Assembly (NCBI GenBank): GCA_977006965.1
Contig: OZ345378.1
Span: forward strand, 2,046,001-2,110,000
Source of the DNA: Phymatolithon calcareum
Lineage: Eukaryota; Rhodophyta; Florideophyceae; Hapalidiales
DNA: 64,000 nt
Direction: 5' to 3'
The notes beneath the pieces were generated by a model that did no database searches, had not been told where the DNA came from, and worked only from the letters and a program-made list of their open reading frames with translations. The translations under genes and the position numbers were made by a program. Shown here in pieces: positions 30,527 through 41,137 of this stretch (its first letter is position 1; every line of letters begins with the position of its first letter).

Positions 30527-33500
30527 ACATGGAGTTTCTCCTGCTCATTACTCTATACAGCAATGAGCAGGAGAAAATTCATAAACTATGGCTCTTCGAA
30601 ATCACCACTAGTGCTTACCGAGGAAGTTAGATGTTAACTGGTCACTCCTGTAAGGCATTCGTAATAGCGCGTTTCGAGAAGAGCTCACAACTTCTTTCAC
30701 GGTAAATCATTGGCGGGATGAAGAACTCATTCACGTATTTTGCCTGATAATACATTGCGCCTTGAATCTTTTCCAGTGCAAAGCATTCTGTCACTCTATC
30801 GTATCGTTGGTGGCATCTACAACAAATTTTGTGACTACGTCAAGCACATTACCAACGACTGGTTCTTATGATGGTCACCCGTCTCGAGGCAGCACCTGAT
30901 GGACCAGGCCACACGTGTCCTTTCTGAGACGGCATCCCTTTCACCACTATCTTTCGTCTCTGACACGAAACATCAAGTTCAAAGAGTGGGTCTTGGCCGC
31001 GTCGGAGACTGACCATCACAATATTTTTGTTCGCATTATAGAACCAAATAAGCTGTGCGCGTCAAGGATTCAAAGATAGAAAACACAGAAGCGAAGAGCT
31101 GTAGATTGTTTTTATCCTTCACAATCCTGATGAGGAGTTGAGACAGAGACCAGGCGCTTGTGATGCGATTGACGCTACTTAGGGTTATTTATCTTATGAC
31201 TGTTTTTTATCTTTTTTTTAAAAAAAAAGTTACATTTTAAAAAATGTAATGAATTTCAATTGAAGCATCTCAGTGAGCACAAATCTCTTGAGCATTGCTC
31301 ACGAGGTTTGCATCTGCGCTTCATTTCCTTTTCCATTAGATTGTCGAGAGATACAGCAAGGGATGTGACCTCTGGAGCACGGATTGATACTAAGCAACAT
31401 TCCTCGTCCACGAGAGAGTGGCTCCCATAACCCATTGTTGTTGTCAAAGTACTTGACCAGAACATGCATTCGACTTCAATGAAATTTTCGACTGGTTGTG
31501 CCCATGTGCCAGTCAAGCTAGCCGAGATCGGAAAGCATTAATGTCCTACATTGAAACTAGCCTGTTTTTATTTGCACCGTCCTACTCAATTAAGCAACAA
31601 TTGGAAGACTCAATAAAACAATGATGAATAATGCGAATCGTAGTTTTGTCGGCTATCATGGAGAGAGCAGGTCGGCTTTGACACTGGAAAACATTCAGTT
31701 TGTTCAAGAAGCTAATCGTGAGACGACAAGGGAGGCAGTTCTGACTTTTCCCGATCTGGAATTTAAAATGATTAGGCATATATCAGTGAAGGAAGACCCG
31801 CACTGCAGCGCTCGCGCTTCGGTTCACACCAAGACTACACCAGTAGAAGGCGTTGCAAAGCTCTCAGGAATACATGAAAAATTAACGAACGGAGCGAATC
31901 AAAGGAGAGTTTATCAGCTTCTTTGCTGGTCGGTGAACTCGAGGCAAACTGCTGGTTGCGAAAAACAATCCCAAACTTGCCAACAATCACTCCTCGAGCG
32001 TTCGATCTCACAGAAGATTGTTTTCGTAGCACATAATGTACCTGAAGCGATGTGCATACCGCGCATGGATCTCAGGTAGCGTACCACTGAACGTGAAGCG
32101 AATCCAAAAGAGGATTGGGTTTTTTGCCCCCTACAAAGTATGGCCAGTCCCCACAGGCTTTTTAAAGGAATCCACTGGTTGCTGTACAACCACAGCTATT
32201 GCGAAGTAGAAAATCCGTACAGATTGGTGTTTGCGATGTTGACGCCCTCGAGCACTTAACCATAGAAGATGGCAGGTTGGAAGAGAACAATTTCTTGGGA
32301 TGAGGACTGCAATCTTTTGCGGTCGTTGACGGTTCCCTTAGAGGCCTCGAAGATCTTTCAACTGGGCTCTATCGCAGCGATCCTTCCGGGCAGTACCAAT
32401 AGAGTAGAGATCGTATATCTTGCGTTACCCAAAACTAACCGGCAGCTTCCATTGATTCACCGTGTTGGCATGCGGCTTGTGATTCGATTCTCCTTTGCAC
32501 CGATTTTGATCCACAGCACTTCTGGAGCGTACGCAGTCAATAGGAGCACATGAGATCTTGGCCAGCATTTTTGATGAGACTTCAACAGAGCGGTGTCTTT
32601 GAGGGGCTTACATTGGTGATTAGTGATATGCGATTTTCTTCTCGGAAAGCAATAGAATGAGAAGTTATGTTTGTCTCTCGCCTGTTCTGTCGAGGCTGCT
32701 CCGTCGAGGCACACGGTCCGGACTTGGTGGTTGCTTGGAGAGCAGTACAGATCGGAACTTGGTTTGAATGCCAGGAAGTTGAAAAATTGGAGACTTAATT
32801 ATCAAAAGAATGACTCCTTTCAAGGCAGCACGAGAGTCCAGTACGATCTCCGTGAGCTTGTTTTCTATAAACAGTGGAGCGAGAGAGATGGACATATTTT
32901 TGTGTATGAATTCATGATGTGCACTTGAGAGTTAGCGGTGACTTAATATGGCTGCCCAACAAAGCTTAGAGGTCACGCACGACGCGAGCTGAAGGCCTCA
33001 AAGAACCTATGTGCTGCTTTTCGGTACTCTGCAAAGAATGATCAAAACATTTTCTATCGTGATGTTCGGAAATGTTGTACCATAGCTGCGTTTTGATGGA
33101 TCCAAGTTCAATACGGAGACATGAAATAAAGCTACGTTCGCATAAGTGAAGGGCTGTCTATACGCACGCAGCATAGTCCGCGAGGAGGTCTGGTCTCGAT
33201 GACAACTCGGTGTGACTTATTGTTGAATGTAAAGGGATGAAGTCGCAAGATTGCAAATTATGAATGAGCAAAGTAAAAAAGTGGGGTCGAAAATTTTGAC
33301 GAGTTGCTTCCGGGGACAATAGTAGGGTGGTGTATTGACTAGTCCTTACCCACAATCCTTGTGTTCGAAACTTGTTTCAGTATTTGGAGTGAGTTATAAG
33401 ACAAAGATGGGGCCTATTTGTTACATAAATAACGATACGAAACTAGAGTCTTATGATACTTTGACCGATCTTTGAATGAAAACGAGGAAAAAAGTAGGCC

Positions 33501-34775
33501 TGCTCCAATCATAAGTATTCGTTCATATGAGATATGATGGGGCAAAATCAATGGCATTTCAATAACAATCTTACAAATCGGCCTGCTGATGCGGACGTCC
33601 GCATTATGAGCTAAGATGAATATCATATCCGGAATGACTATAATAATTATATTGTCATTCCGGATATGATACTGACCAGTCGGTTACGGAAAGTTCACGC
33701 TTTCCGAACAGTATTTTTAATACAGAACGAATCAAGCACTCGGAAATTTTTTTCATTGTCAATCCAAATGCCCTCAACTTTTCTCACCGGGAAAACATAT
33801 CTTGATAGAAATGCTGCCCTTCATGTCTCATCTTCATCATGGGGCCCAAAAGACATGAGCCCTGTGTCAGTATATGTTTATCAATAATGGACGTGCAGTG
33901 CGACCTCCTGGCCAATGCGCATAAGTGCTTTTTTGCTATCGATTATTATCTGCAAGGAAGAAAAGAAAGGAGAAGAAAATGAAAGTGAACTAAGAACACT
34001 GTCCACAGTATGGAAGTTCCAGAAGGACATGTTCTTTGTTTATGTATTGAATGTCTCATATTTGCACATATAGAATAATCGTTTGGAAGAGCTTGTCCAG
34101 TATTAGTCGCTCATTTGTCCGCATCTCTGCAGTAGGCTTCCTCGTCACACTAGCTGCAAGAATTAGAAGGTCACGCACACCAGTATGTCATTGCTTCTAC
34201 GGCTATATACTGCGACGGTCTGCAGCTACATCCGAAGTTTGTAAGCTGTCCCTGCGAAAAGCGGATTGTTACTCATGCCAGTCGGTCTTCGTCATACTTC
34301 CGTTTCCAGACCTTGTTCTTGTTCTTTCCTTGCATTCCTGGAAAGGTGACGGCCGAAACAAAAGTGTAAGCAACAATATGCCGTGCGAAGATAAGCCTCT
34401 CAGGTGCTAAGTAGACAGTGTGGACTTCAATTAACAGACATCCATCCCATCCCTGACAGCGTGCAATCCATTGCTTGTCAATCAGGATATTTTTCTCAGA
34501 TGAAGACCGCAGCGCCAATGTATTGTGCCTATCTCTCACAGTACCCATGCCAGACACCCAGGAATGTATCTATGTAGAAATCCCTGACTGAGAACACTGT
34601 GAGTGATGAACAGGAGACTAGCGTTGTTTTCTACAAGCTCGCGGCAAGCTGAGACCTTATGCTCCAAGTCGTTCAGGCGTATAATCTGGTAGATCTTCGC
34701 ATTCGGTTGTCTCCCTGTCCTCCTGTGGGCCAGGTTCATTCCTTGTCACGTTTCCCAGTCGAGCAGTCAACATAG
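30527..34775. other. 4.2-kb region with no supported gene; hairpins present
   Basis: A plus frame at 31621-32079 (152 codons, starting MMNNANRSFVGYHGES) is the longest, but has no recognisable motif. Perfect short inverted repeats occur at 30535-30549/30562-30576 (TTTCTCCTGCTCATT) and 33621-33638/33654-33671 (TATCATATCCGGAATGAC). A T/A-rich palindromic tract lies near 31208-31245. Otherwise AT-rich noncoding sequence. Confidence 0.4.
33621..33671. repeat. Perfect 18-bp inverted repeat
   Basis: TATCATATCCGGAATGAC at 33621-33638 is exactly complementary to 33654-33671 with a 15-base AT-rich loop. It may be a miniature foldback element or a structured transcript. Confidence 0.65.
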
Positions 34776-35180
34776 ATGAGTCCTATGGGAATGAGGCAAA
34801 GCGGCCGCCGTCGGCTCCACCTCGCGCTTCAGCACGCACAAACTCGGGACTTAGTCGAGAATAAGTGCGTGCTTGTGCCCTCTGGAATCGAGCTTCACCA
34901 GCTCGAACTCGCGAGGGAAGCAGTTTCCGCTTATCCTCTTCCCTATGCCAACCGTGCTCCATATTCATTTATGAGTAATAAAGTTGCTTTGGACGCAGAT
35001 GAGGACGCTAGTGGGGTATTGAAGGGATCTGGAACTTGGAGTTTCGCATCTAAGTTGAGGTATCCTGATTATCTCAAAGGGACGCAACCCATTGCGCAGC
35101 ATCAGTATTATACACAGGAAGGCCATTTGCGGAACTTGTATGAAATATCGAACCAGCCTGGGTTGTCAACTGTAGTTTGA
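34776..35180 (+). CDS. Hypothetical protein, 134 codons
   Basis: Starts MSPMGMRQSGRRRLHLALQ and ends LSTVV. The composition is protein-like (GTWSFASKLRYPDYLKG, then HQYYTQEGHLRNLYEI), but I recognise no family. It lies 170 bp before the left arm of the 334-bp inverted repeat. It may be a real small gene or a remnant of an element gene. Confidence 0.3.
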   Translation: MSPMGMRQSGRRRLHLALQHAQTRDLVENKCVLVPSGIELHQLELAREAVSAYPLPYANRAPYSFMSNKVALDADEDASGVLKGSGTWSFASKLRYPDYLKGTQPIAQHQYYTQEGHLRNLYEISNQPGLSTVV

Positions 35181-35348
35181 AAAAGCAGTATGATCTAACA
35201 TCTAAAGCTTGCACGTACACTACAACCCGCAATTGGACAAGTACATGATGACTCATCGGTCGAATTCCAATGGTTGGAAATGGATGCCATCGTCACGGCG
35301 AAAGATTCATGGAGGGGCGTCTCCTGGTCTACTCCTTCAGCTGTATAT

Positions 35349-35682
35349 CCGCGTAAGAGAAAGGTCTACACGGTTGTGATGCCTACGGCTGATATTCAAA
35401 AGAGCACCTCTTTGGAGAATATCAGTACTAGGTGCATACTTTGGTGTCACAGCCGTGATTGAGCTGGTCGCGCTCCAACGCATTCTATCTTCACCCAAGA
35501 TTAGTCCTGAAATTGAATATGAATGTAAGCGACTCACAGAGCACTTGTTGGGAGAGAAATACGAATCAAGGATATACTAAATAGTCAAACTACGTTAGCT
35601 TAGAAAATCGTGCGAAAGCGGCCCTGTTTCTCTTGAAGAGAGGCCTTGGGAGCTTTTAAAAATAAATCAACACATATCCCCC
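35349..35682. repeat. Left arm of a 334-bp inverted repeat
   Basis: From CCGCGTAAGAG to ACATATCCCCC, this arm is about 97% identical by eye to the reverse complement of 37828-38161. The arms bracket RPB8 and the tRNA-Ser candidate. The right arm overlaps the start of segmental-duplication copy 2, so the left arm looks like a recent inverted copy of it. Confidence 0.85.
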
Positions 35683-36157
35683 TTTAGCTGGATACTGGCG
35701 AACTCTAGGGGTCGAGATCAACAAGTTCCACCTCCTCTTCCTGATCAGAAGTCAACATTAGAGCTGCAAGCGGACTATATTTCGCTGTACCCACCGATTA
35801 CGGCTGTCCAATCAGACGCAGATTGATAAATGTTCATTCGACAGACGGCAGCAACTGTAGGCTAATAAATGAACGGAAATCAATAAGTCGACTGGCAAGA
35901 GTGTATCCGACTGCCCAGGACCAGATTGGTAAGACCGAATCTTTCCACCGTTGTTCCTATAGCTTCTCCATGACTGGAACTCTAAATTTTCAATGCACTG
36001 GCAATCAATGCATGAGACAGTCGACTCTCGATCACGAACATAAAAGCTGGATTCACAGCTCGCTGCATATAGATTTTCCCAGTGCCTTTTACCGCGAGAA
36101 CGTTGCGATAAGCGCTGCTCTGTCCCACTCTCCAACGCTTTCGGGGGATACTGTAAA

Positions 36158-36637
36158 ATGACTGCGAAGACCATGTTCGAGGACAAGTTCGTTGTCGAAA
36201 CTCTCGACTTCGACCCAGCGATTGGCCAAAGAGACAGGAAGTTTGACAATGTGTCGCGCATCTCCTCAAAGAGCAAGATGTACGAGTCATATTTGACCAT
36301 TGACATCAATACCTCCATATATCCCTTAAAGGAAGGTCAAGTGTTTGAATTTCTTATCTCTGATGGTCTTGACTCGAACGGCCCTGTCTCCGGCTCAGCC
36401 AAAGGAAGCTCCAAGGGATACGACTCGAGCAAGAATCTGGGCTCGCACGCCGATGCGTATGAGTATATAATGAGCGGACGCATTTTCAAGTATTCGCCAC
36501 AGATTTTGAAATCGGAAGTCTGTGCCTCATTTGGTGGTTTGCTAATGTCTTTGAATGCCGAGAAGAAAAAATTGCCCTTGAATGCTTTCGGCGTAGACAC
36601 GAAGATATATATTTTCATAAGGAAGGTTCATGATTAG
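36158..36637 (+). CDS. RPB8: RNA polymerase I/II/III common subunit RPB8
   Basis: A complete 159-residue intronless protein. MTAKTMFEDKFVVETLDFDP opens it, then FDNVSRISSKS, YLTIDINTSIYPLKEGQVFE, an acidic/Gly-Ser loop, ADAYEYIMSGRIFKY, SFGGLLMSL and DTKIYIFIRKV. This is the full RPB8 fold (usual length about 145-150), an OB-like subunit shared by all three nuclear RNA polymerases and essential for assembly. The middle loop (about 68-92, SGSAKGSSKGYDSSKN) is slightly longer than usual. The gene stands alone in the repeat island between the arms of the 334-bp inverted repeat and shows no damage, so it should be functional. Confidence 0.92.
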   Translation: MTAKTMFEDKFVVETLDFDPAIGQRDRKFDNVSRISSKSKMYESYLTIDINTSIYPLKEGQVFEFLISDGLDSNGPVSGSAKGSSKGYDSSKNLGSHADAYEYIMSGRIFKYSPQILKSEVCASFGGLLMSLNAEKKKLPLNAFGVDTKIYIFIRKVHD

Positions 36638-37494
36638 GACAATGTCCTCGTCTCAAAGTGCTCCGTTTGAGACGATAGAAGGAGCAGTGCATTCTTCCGC
36701 CGTGAATGCATTTGTTAGATAGAGATGGGTAGGAATGTACTTCGCTAGATCTCGTCTGGTCACGATGATGATTGACTGAGAGCGAGCAATTCAAACAATT
36801 CTCCCGAACACGGAATTAGTTCTCGAAAGAGGAGTAAAGCAAGGGTGATGCACGTGATAGTATGGTGCTCCTCAAGTTGGGACATATTGTACCTTTCAAA
36901 TAAACTTTTCAAATTACGAGATCTCGAAGTGGAGGCCCTAAAACTGTGCTCGGCAGTGAGAAAAACGGCCTTGCGAGCTCGGATGGAGCTGGGCTTTTGT
37001 AAATTGATTTCCCGTAGATACTTGAGCAGGTCGATTGGAACTCAGGAAGTTCTTCGCATCTGAGAATGAGAGAACGGTAGCAAAAATTATATCGCCCAGC
37101 TCCAGAACTTCCATATTTGGATGAATAGCAACTCCACGATCCAGTATGCAAGATTTGTTCCCATATTGTCAATGGACCAGTCGAACATCTGCTCCTACAC
37201 GTTACTGCTCGGGTAGTCTTTTGAATTTAACTAAAGGTAAGAGTGCTTAGTAAAACTGAAGAAGCGCCCTCCAGTAAGTAAACCATAGAAATATTTTCGA
37301 ACAAAGTAAGTCTGCTCCATTGCAAGAGCAGACGGGTACATTCAGACTGGCTTCTACCACAATAAAAGAAAGGAAAAGAGAACTTTCCGTAGGTAGGATA
37401 GACCAGGTCTCGATCTTCTTTCGCTCCTGTTCCGCCCGTCACGCGGCATGTGCCATCGACGTGGCAACTTTCAGGGAAAAATCGACTGTAAGAT
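36638..37494. other. Spacer between RPB8 and the tRNA candidate
   Basis: No gene seen. A hairpin (AGTCTGCTC, loop, GAGCAGACG-like) lies at about 37309-37336. Confidence 0.4.
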
Positions 37495-37630
37495 ATCGAC
37501 ATGGCCGAGTGGTTTCTCACAGCCGCCGAAGGCGTCAGACTTGAACCTTGAATTGGAATCTTTGCTATCTGATGGGATTTCCCGCGCGAGTTCGAAGCAC
37601 ATTGTTGTGGCGTGCTCCTCGTCGTCGACG
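37495..37630 (+). tRNA. tRNA-Ser(UGA) candidate interrupted by three insertions
   Basis: Box A TGGCCGAGTGG is at 37502-37512 and the box-B-like GAGTTCGAAGC at 37588-37598. The D-stem GCC/GGC is interrupted in its loop by 14 bases (about 37515-37528). The anticodon stem TCAGA/TCTGA (37535-37539, 37568-37572) encloses CTTGAA (anticodon TGA) plus about 21 extra bases after position 37, the normal eukaryotic intron site. The variable arm GGG-ATTT-CCC follows, as in tRNA-Ser. The T-stem GCGAG (37586-37590) pairs with CTCGT (37618-37622) only if about 20 bases in the T-loop (about 37598-37617) are removed. The acceptor stem pairs TCGAC with GTCGA, but the two outermost positions (1-72 and 7-66) are A-C mismatches. 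A T5 terminator follows. Multiple ectopic tRNA introns are known from the red alga Cyanidioschyzon. The mismatches leave pseudogene status open. Confidence 0.6.
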
Positions 37631-37641
37631 TATTATATTCA

Positions 37642-37646
37642 TTTTT
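37642..37646 (+). terminator. RNA polymerase III T-run terminator
   Basis: TTTTT lies 12 bases after the predicted tRNA 3' end, the normal position and form for Pol III termination. It supports a transcribed tRNA gene. Confidence 0.5.
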
Positions 37647-37650
37647 CAAA

Positions 37651-37719
37651 CGGCCCTGTTACTCTTCAAGAGAGGCCTTGGGAGCTTTTAAAATAAATCA
37701 ACACATATCAGGGAAAAAT
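37651..37719. repeat. Third partial copy of the inverted-repeat arm
   Basis: CGGCCCTGTTACTCTTCAAG and the following bases, to ACACATATC, match the inner end of the left arm (35621-35678) in direct orientation and pair with 37832-37890. It begins immediately after the tRNA terminator. Together with the right arm it makes a local stem-loop about 240 bp long. Confidence 0.75.
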
Positions 37720-37827
37720 CGACATTTCTTCTTATGATGCAATTTCTTGTATTTTCCTTTCAATTCTGACCAATTTTTTTTCTAGACGAAAATTTTTTAA
37801 AAAAAATAATCGTTTTGGAAAAACCAT

Positions 37828-38161
37828 GGGGGATATGTGTTGATTTTTTTTAAAAGCTCCCAAGGCCTCTCTTCAAGAGTGACAGGGCCGCTTTCGCACG
37901 ATTTTCTAAACTAACGTAGTTTGACTATTCAGTATATCCTTGATTCGTACTTCTCTCCCAACAAGTGCTCTGGTGAGTCGCTTACATTCATATTCAATTT
38001 CAGGACTAATCTTGGGTGAAGATAGAATGCGTTGGAGCGCGACCAGCTCAATCACAGCTGTGGCACCAAAGTATGCACCTAGTACTGATTTTCTCCAAAG
38101 AGGTGCTCTTTTGAATATCAGCCGTAGGCATCACAACCGTGTAGACCTTTCTCTTACGCGG
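37828..38161. repeat. Right arm of the 334-bp inverted repeat
   Basis: Reverse complement of 35349-35682 with roughly ten differences. A much more decayed relative lies at about 22545-22780 in direct orientation and continues beyond this arm to 38270, so the arm belongs to the older duplicated block. Confidence 0.85.
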
Positions 38162-39328
38162 AGAACCACCGGTAGATTGTTCGAATCAGCTGGTATCTCG
38201 AGCGATCTTCCCTCTTTTTCCTTTGCCCACTCAATTAGAAAAACCATGCACTTCATCGGACTAACTTTCAGAGAGTAAATGAAAGGGTTCATAGGCATTG
38301 CCCGTCCCCAGAGTCTTCATATTTGGATCCATATTACGTCTTTGCAGATTCCTCTCTTTCGATCGGCCAACTGATCCTAAAATGCTGAATTAATTTGAAT
38401 TATGAATTCGAAGTATGTCGTTTATTGTAAAGGTTCTAGTTACGAGTTGGAGGTTAAATGGCATCTCGATTCCTACTACTATTAATTCTGCCTCATGTCT
38501 GACCACGTTTCATATCGGTTGCGGGAAGATCTGCTTTATCCTAGCAGGTGCGTTTCGAAGCCTCCTTAACATGATAGTGCACAACTCGCATAGATCAAAT
38601 TCTCACTCTGAAAGTACAAAAAGACAGCTTCACACAATGATCACCCGACACTGAACGTTTCCGAAGAACCTTTACACTATTTGACAAACTCGTTTTTAAA
38701 AAAAGCCTTCATTGAATGAAGCCATGCCAAGCCACGGCGCAATTGAAGGGTCAAAGCATATCATACGCTTCAAGTGGAAGAGCTAATCAAGTAAATGGCA
38801 TGCTCGGGTGGGATCATCTACCATTGAAGGACCCACGGGTAAACATTCGGGCAATGCAAATGTCTCGAGTTGCAACTTTTCGCACCAAAGATAAATGCTC
38901 GACAGTGAACCACGTACATGTGTCCTTTCTGGATGTTAACAGGCACATTCGACCAACGTGAAAACACGAAAATGTTTTTTCTTAAAGAGGTAAGAATCGA
39001 GGCTGAGAGACGTTGTGAGCTGACTTTCACATTTTACAATTATTTTATTTTTTGAGCTTCGTTGCAGTCAGAAGACCGTTTATCACCAAAATTGGGGTAC
39101 ATTTCCGACGAATTGACCTATCCGACTTCTATCTGGGCCACAGCAGGGGCGCAGGTGATATGGGAACGTTGCGAATTACCCATGCCCTGTGCAACCGCCT
39201 CAGACCGTCACCTGTGGTATGATACACAGCGCCGCAATTAGGCTGAGCTCATACCGCAACAATCATCCTGGCGGTGCTCTGCTTACCTGAAGCCTAAATC
39301 CCGCGCCATTCACCAAGAAAACTGGACG

Positions 39329-39867
39329 TCAAGAAGGCGACGCGTGACGCAACCCTCGCAAAACCTCACACTTCCATATTCTCAACAGGTTTGCGAAACT
39401 GGAAGCACCCCAAGAGTTGTCATCGCGAGCCGCTTTGAAGGCACACGTCGGAGCCATCGCAACAATCAATTGGCAAGTACGCAGTAAGACGCGCTTAAGA
39501 CCTTCCTCTCCGATTCCTGAGTCCTCAGGTACAACTTTTGCTCCATCCACCATTGCCCTCACTTCCGCTGCGATAGGCGTTTCTTGAGGCGTTTCCGTCT
39601 TCAATCGCAGATGTCTCAATGCTCCGAATACCACCCGTTCAGTCTGTGAGAAAGTTATCTTCGGCGTGTTTTGGCTTCTTTGGGCTCTGGATGGATTCCG
39701 TGTCTATCGCGGATCGCTGCCCTTAAGTCGCCCAATTCACCTCGGGTGGACAGAACATGCGTCAGCGATGCGTTCATAATATCTGAAATTTTGTTCTGGA
39801 AGTTTCGTTCACACACCGATAACAAATACAGCAAGCTAGCACCATTGTCATGATTTAGCAAGCGCAA
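39329..39867 (-). pseudogene. Possible decayed coding fragments within block B2
   Basis: Two minus frames read MVFGALRHLRLKTETPQETP ... DNSWGASSFANLLRIWKCE (39634-39329) and MRLLNHDNGASLLYLLSVCE (39867-39655). Block B1 has a partial counterpart near 23890 (GALRRFHEQTGTAR). They look like pieces of one former protein of the repeat, but I recognise no family. Confidence 0.25.
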
Positions 39868-40830
39868 AGCAAACTTTCACTCGCCGCAACAGGTAGACCT
39901 GTTATTCACAATCTGCCATTCGCACTGCAAATGAGCAATAGGGACATGTCCAGCAATCACAGCAAGGCCAATCTTCTGTGTCAGCTGTGTAATTCCTCCC
40001 ACTCACGTTCAAGTATCTTCCCCCACAACTCGCTTGTAATCCCAAGCTTTCTATTCCGTCACTTTGTCACTCAGTTCAATACTTTTCTAGCGCGTGCATG
40101 TCTCAAACTGTTTCAGACGTACAGCACCCTGGTCATTCCGACTCCATGATCAGCAAAGAGGATATTCATGATGACCCCGCGCACGATGTATCTTCTGTTT
40201 AGATGGCCATATGTGCAGCAAATGGGTGCTTCCGCTTTGATTTGGGGTACTTCCTTCAGAAGTCCAGCCACGTTTTCAAAACCTTAATGGATATCATGTG
40301 CTTCGCATTCTCAATGTGTAGCTTAAATTGCAAATTCCAAAAGCAAGTCGCGTTTAGGCTCCATCGCAATCCTGATTAAGCCTTCAATTGTAAACGGAGC
40401 GGCTTCTGTCAGCTTTGCACATTTTTTACTTAAATAAAGCTATGCATAATAGCCAATCGGAATACCAGCCAAAATGGTCCTCTTAAGTTTACTGCGTTAT
40501 CTTCCCCGCTTTCATCGCCAGTTTACCGGTCAATGTGTTAACTATGCCCTAGTTATTTCGTCTAGTAGGCATGTATCATTCTGATGTTCCAAGCTGGGCG
40601 AGCAATTTGTTGTCCTGGCCTGAGAGGAGGAAACAATTGAAGATTGATCAGATTATCAAATTGAGTGGGCTCTCGCATATACGAAGGTTCCGTCCCAAGC
40701 TCCGAGTCTCTGAACGACAAGAAGAGTTCAAAATGGAAGGTAAACATTCGCTCAGAATAGCCCAAGGAAGTGCACAGCAACTGAGATAAGGGCAAACACC
40801 CTCCAGATCTTTGCAAGTTCCAGATAATCA

Positions 40831-41012
40831 CAGTAAGTAGCAGTTACTTACTGCTATTTGCAAAGTAACAGTTACTGTTAGTTTCCCAATGATCTCTCTC
40901 GAAAATTTGGGTACAGTAACCGTTACTTACTGCCATTTGGAAAGAAACAGTTACTGTAGCAGTTACTGTTACTTTCCAAATGACCCTCTCGAAAAATTGG
41001 GTACAATTTTTA
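40831..41012. repeat. Tandem partial repeats upstream of chromo-like gene B2
   Basis: Two units, each with a GTTACTTACTG / AACAGTTACTG cluster followed by CTCTCGAAAA(A)TTTGGGTACA, occur at about 40831-40912 and 40916-41005. Copy B1 has only one CTCTCGAAAGTTGGGTACA and no GTTACT cluster. The duplication is therefore specific to B2. Confidence 0.65.
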
Positions 41013-41025
41013 AAACTGTACCCAA
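40997..41025. promoter_or_regulatory. Conserved palindrome upstream of chromo-like gene B2
   Basis: TTGGGTACA, an AT-rich centre, TGTACCCAA; equivalent to 25284-25314. It lies about 110 bp before the start at 41138, the same spacing as in B1. Confidence 0.5.
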
Positions 41026-41137
41026 CTTATAGTGAAGACTTTTGTCAAAATGTCATAATTCTTTGAGCCGGATCTCCACAGTGAGTTTTCTCCACGCTTC
41101 ACTGTACGTCAAAGGAAGCACTTCCACTTCCTCGAAC

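Noticed and set aside
35349-38161. The inverted repeat as the terminal repeats of a DNA transposon
   Set aside because: No transposase lies inside, no target-site duplication is visible, and the right arm is part of a larger older duplication. An inverted copy event explains it better.
35337-38278. ORFs inside the inverted-repeat arms (SRLHSYSISGLILGEDRMRW...) as a gene pair
   Set aside because: The two near-identical frames exist because the arms are near-identical DNA. The third, older copy near 22.6 kb is not open, so there is no sign of protein-level conservation.
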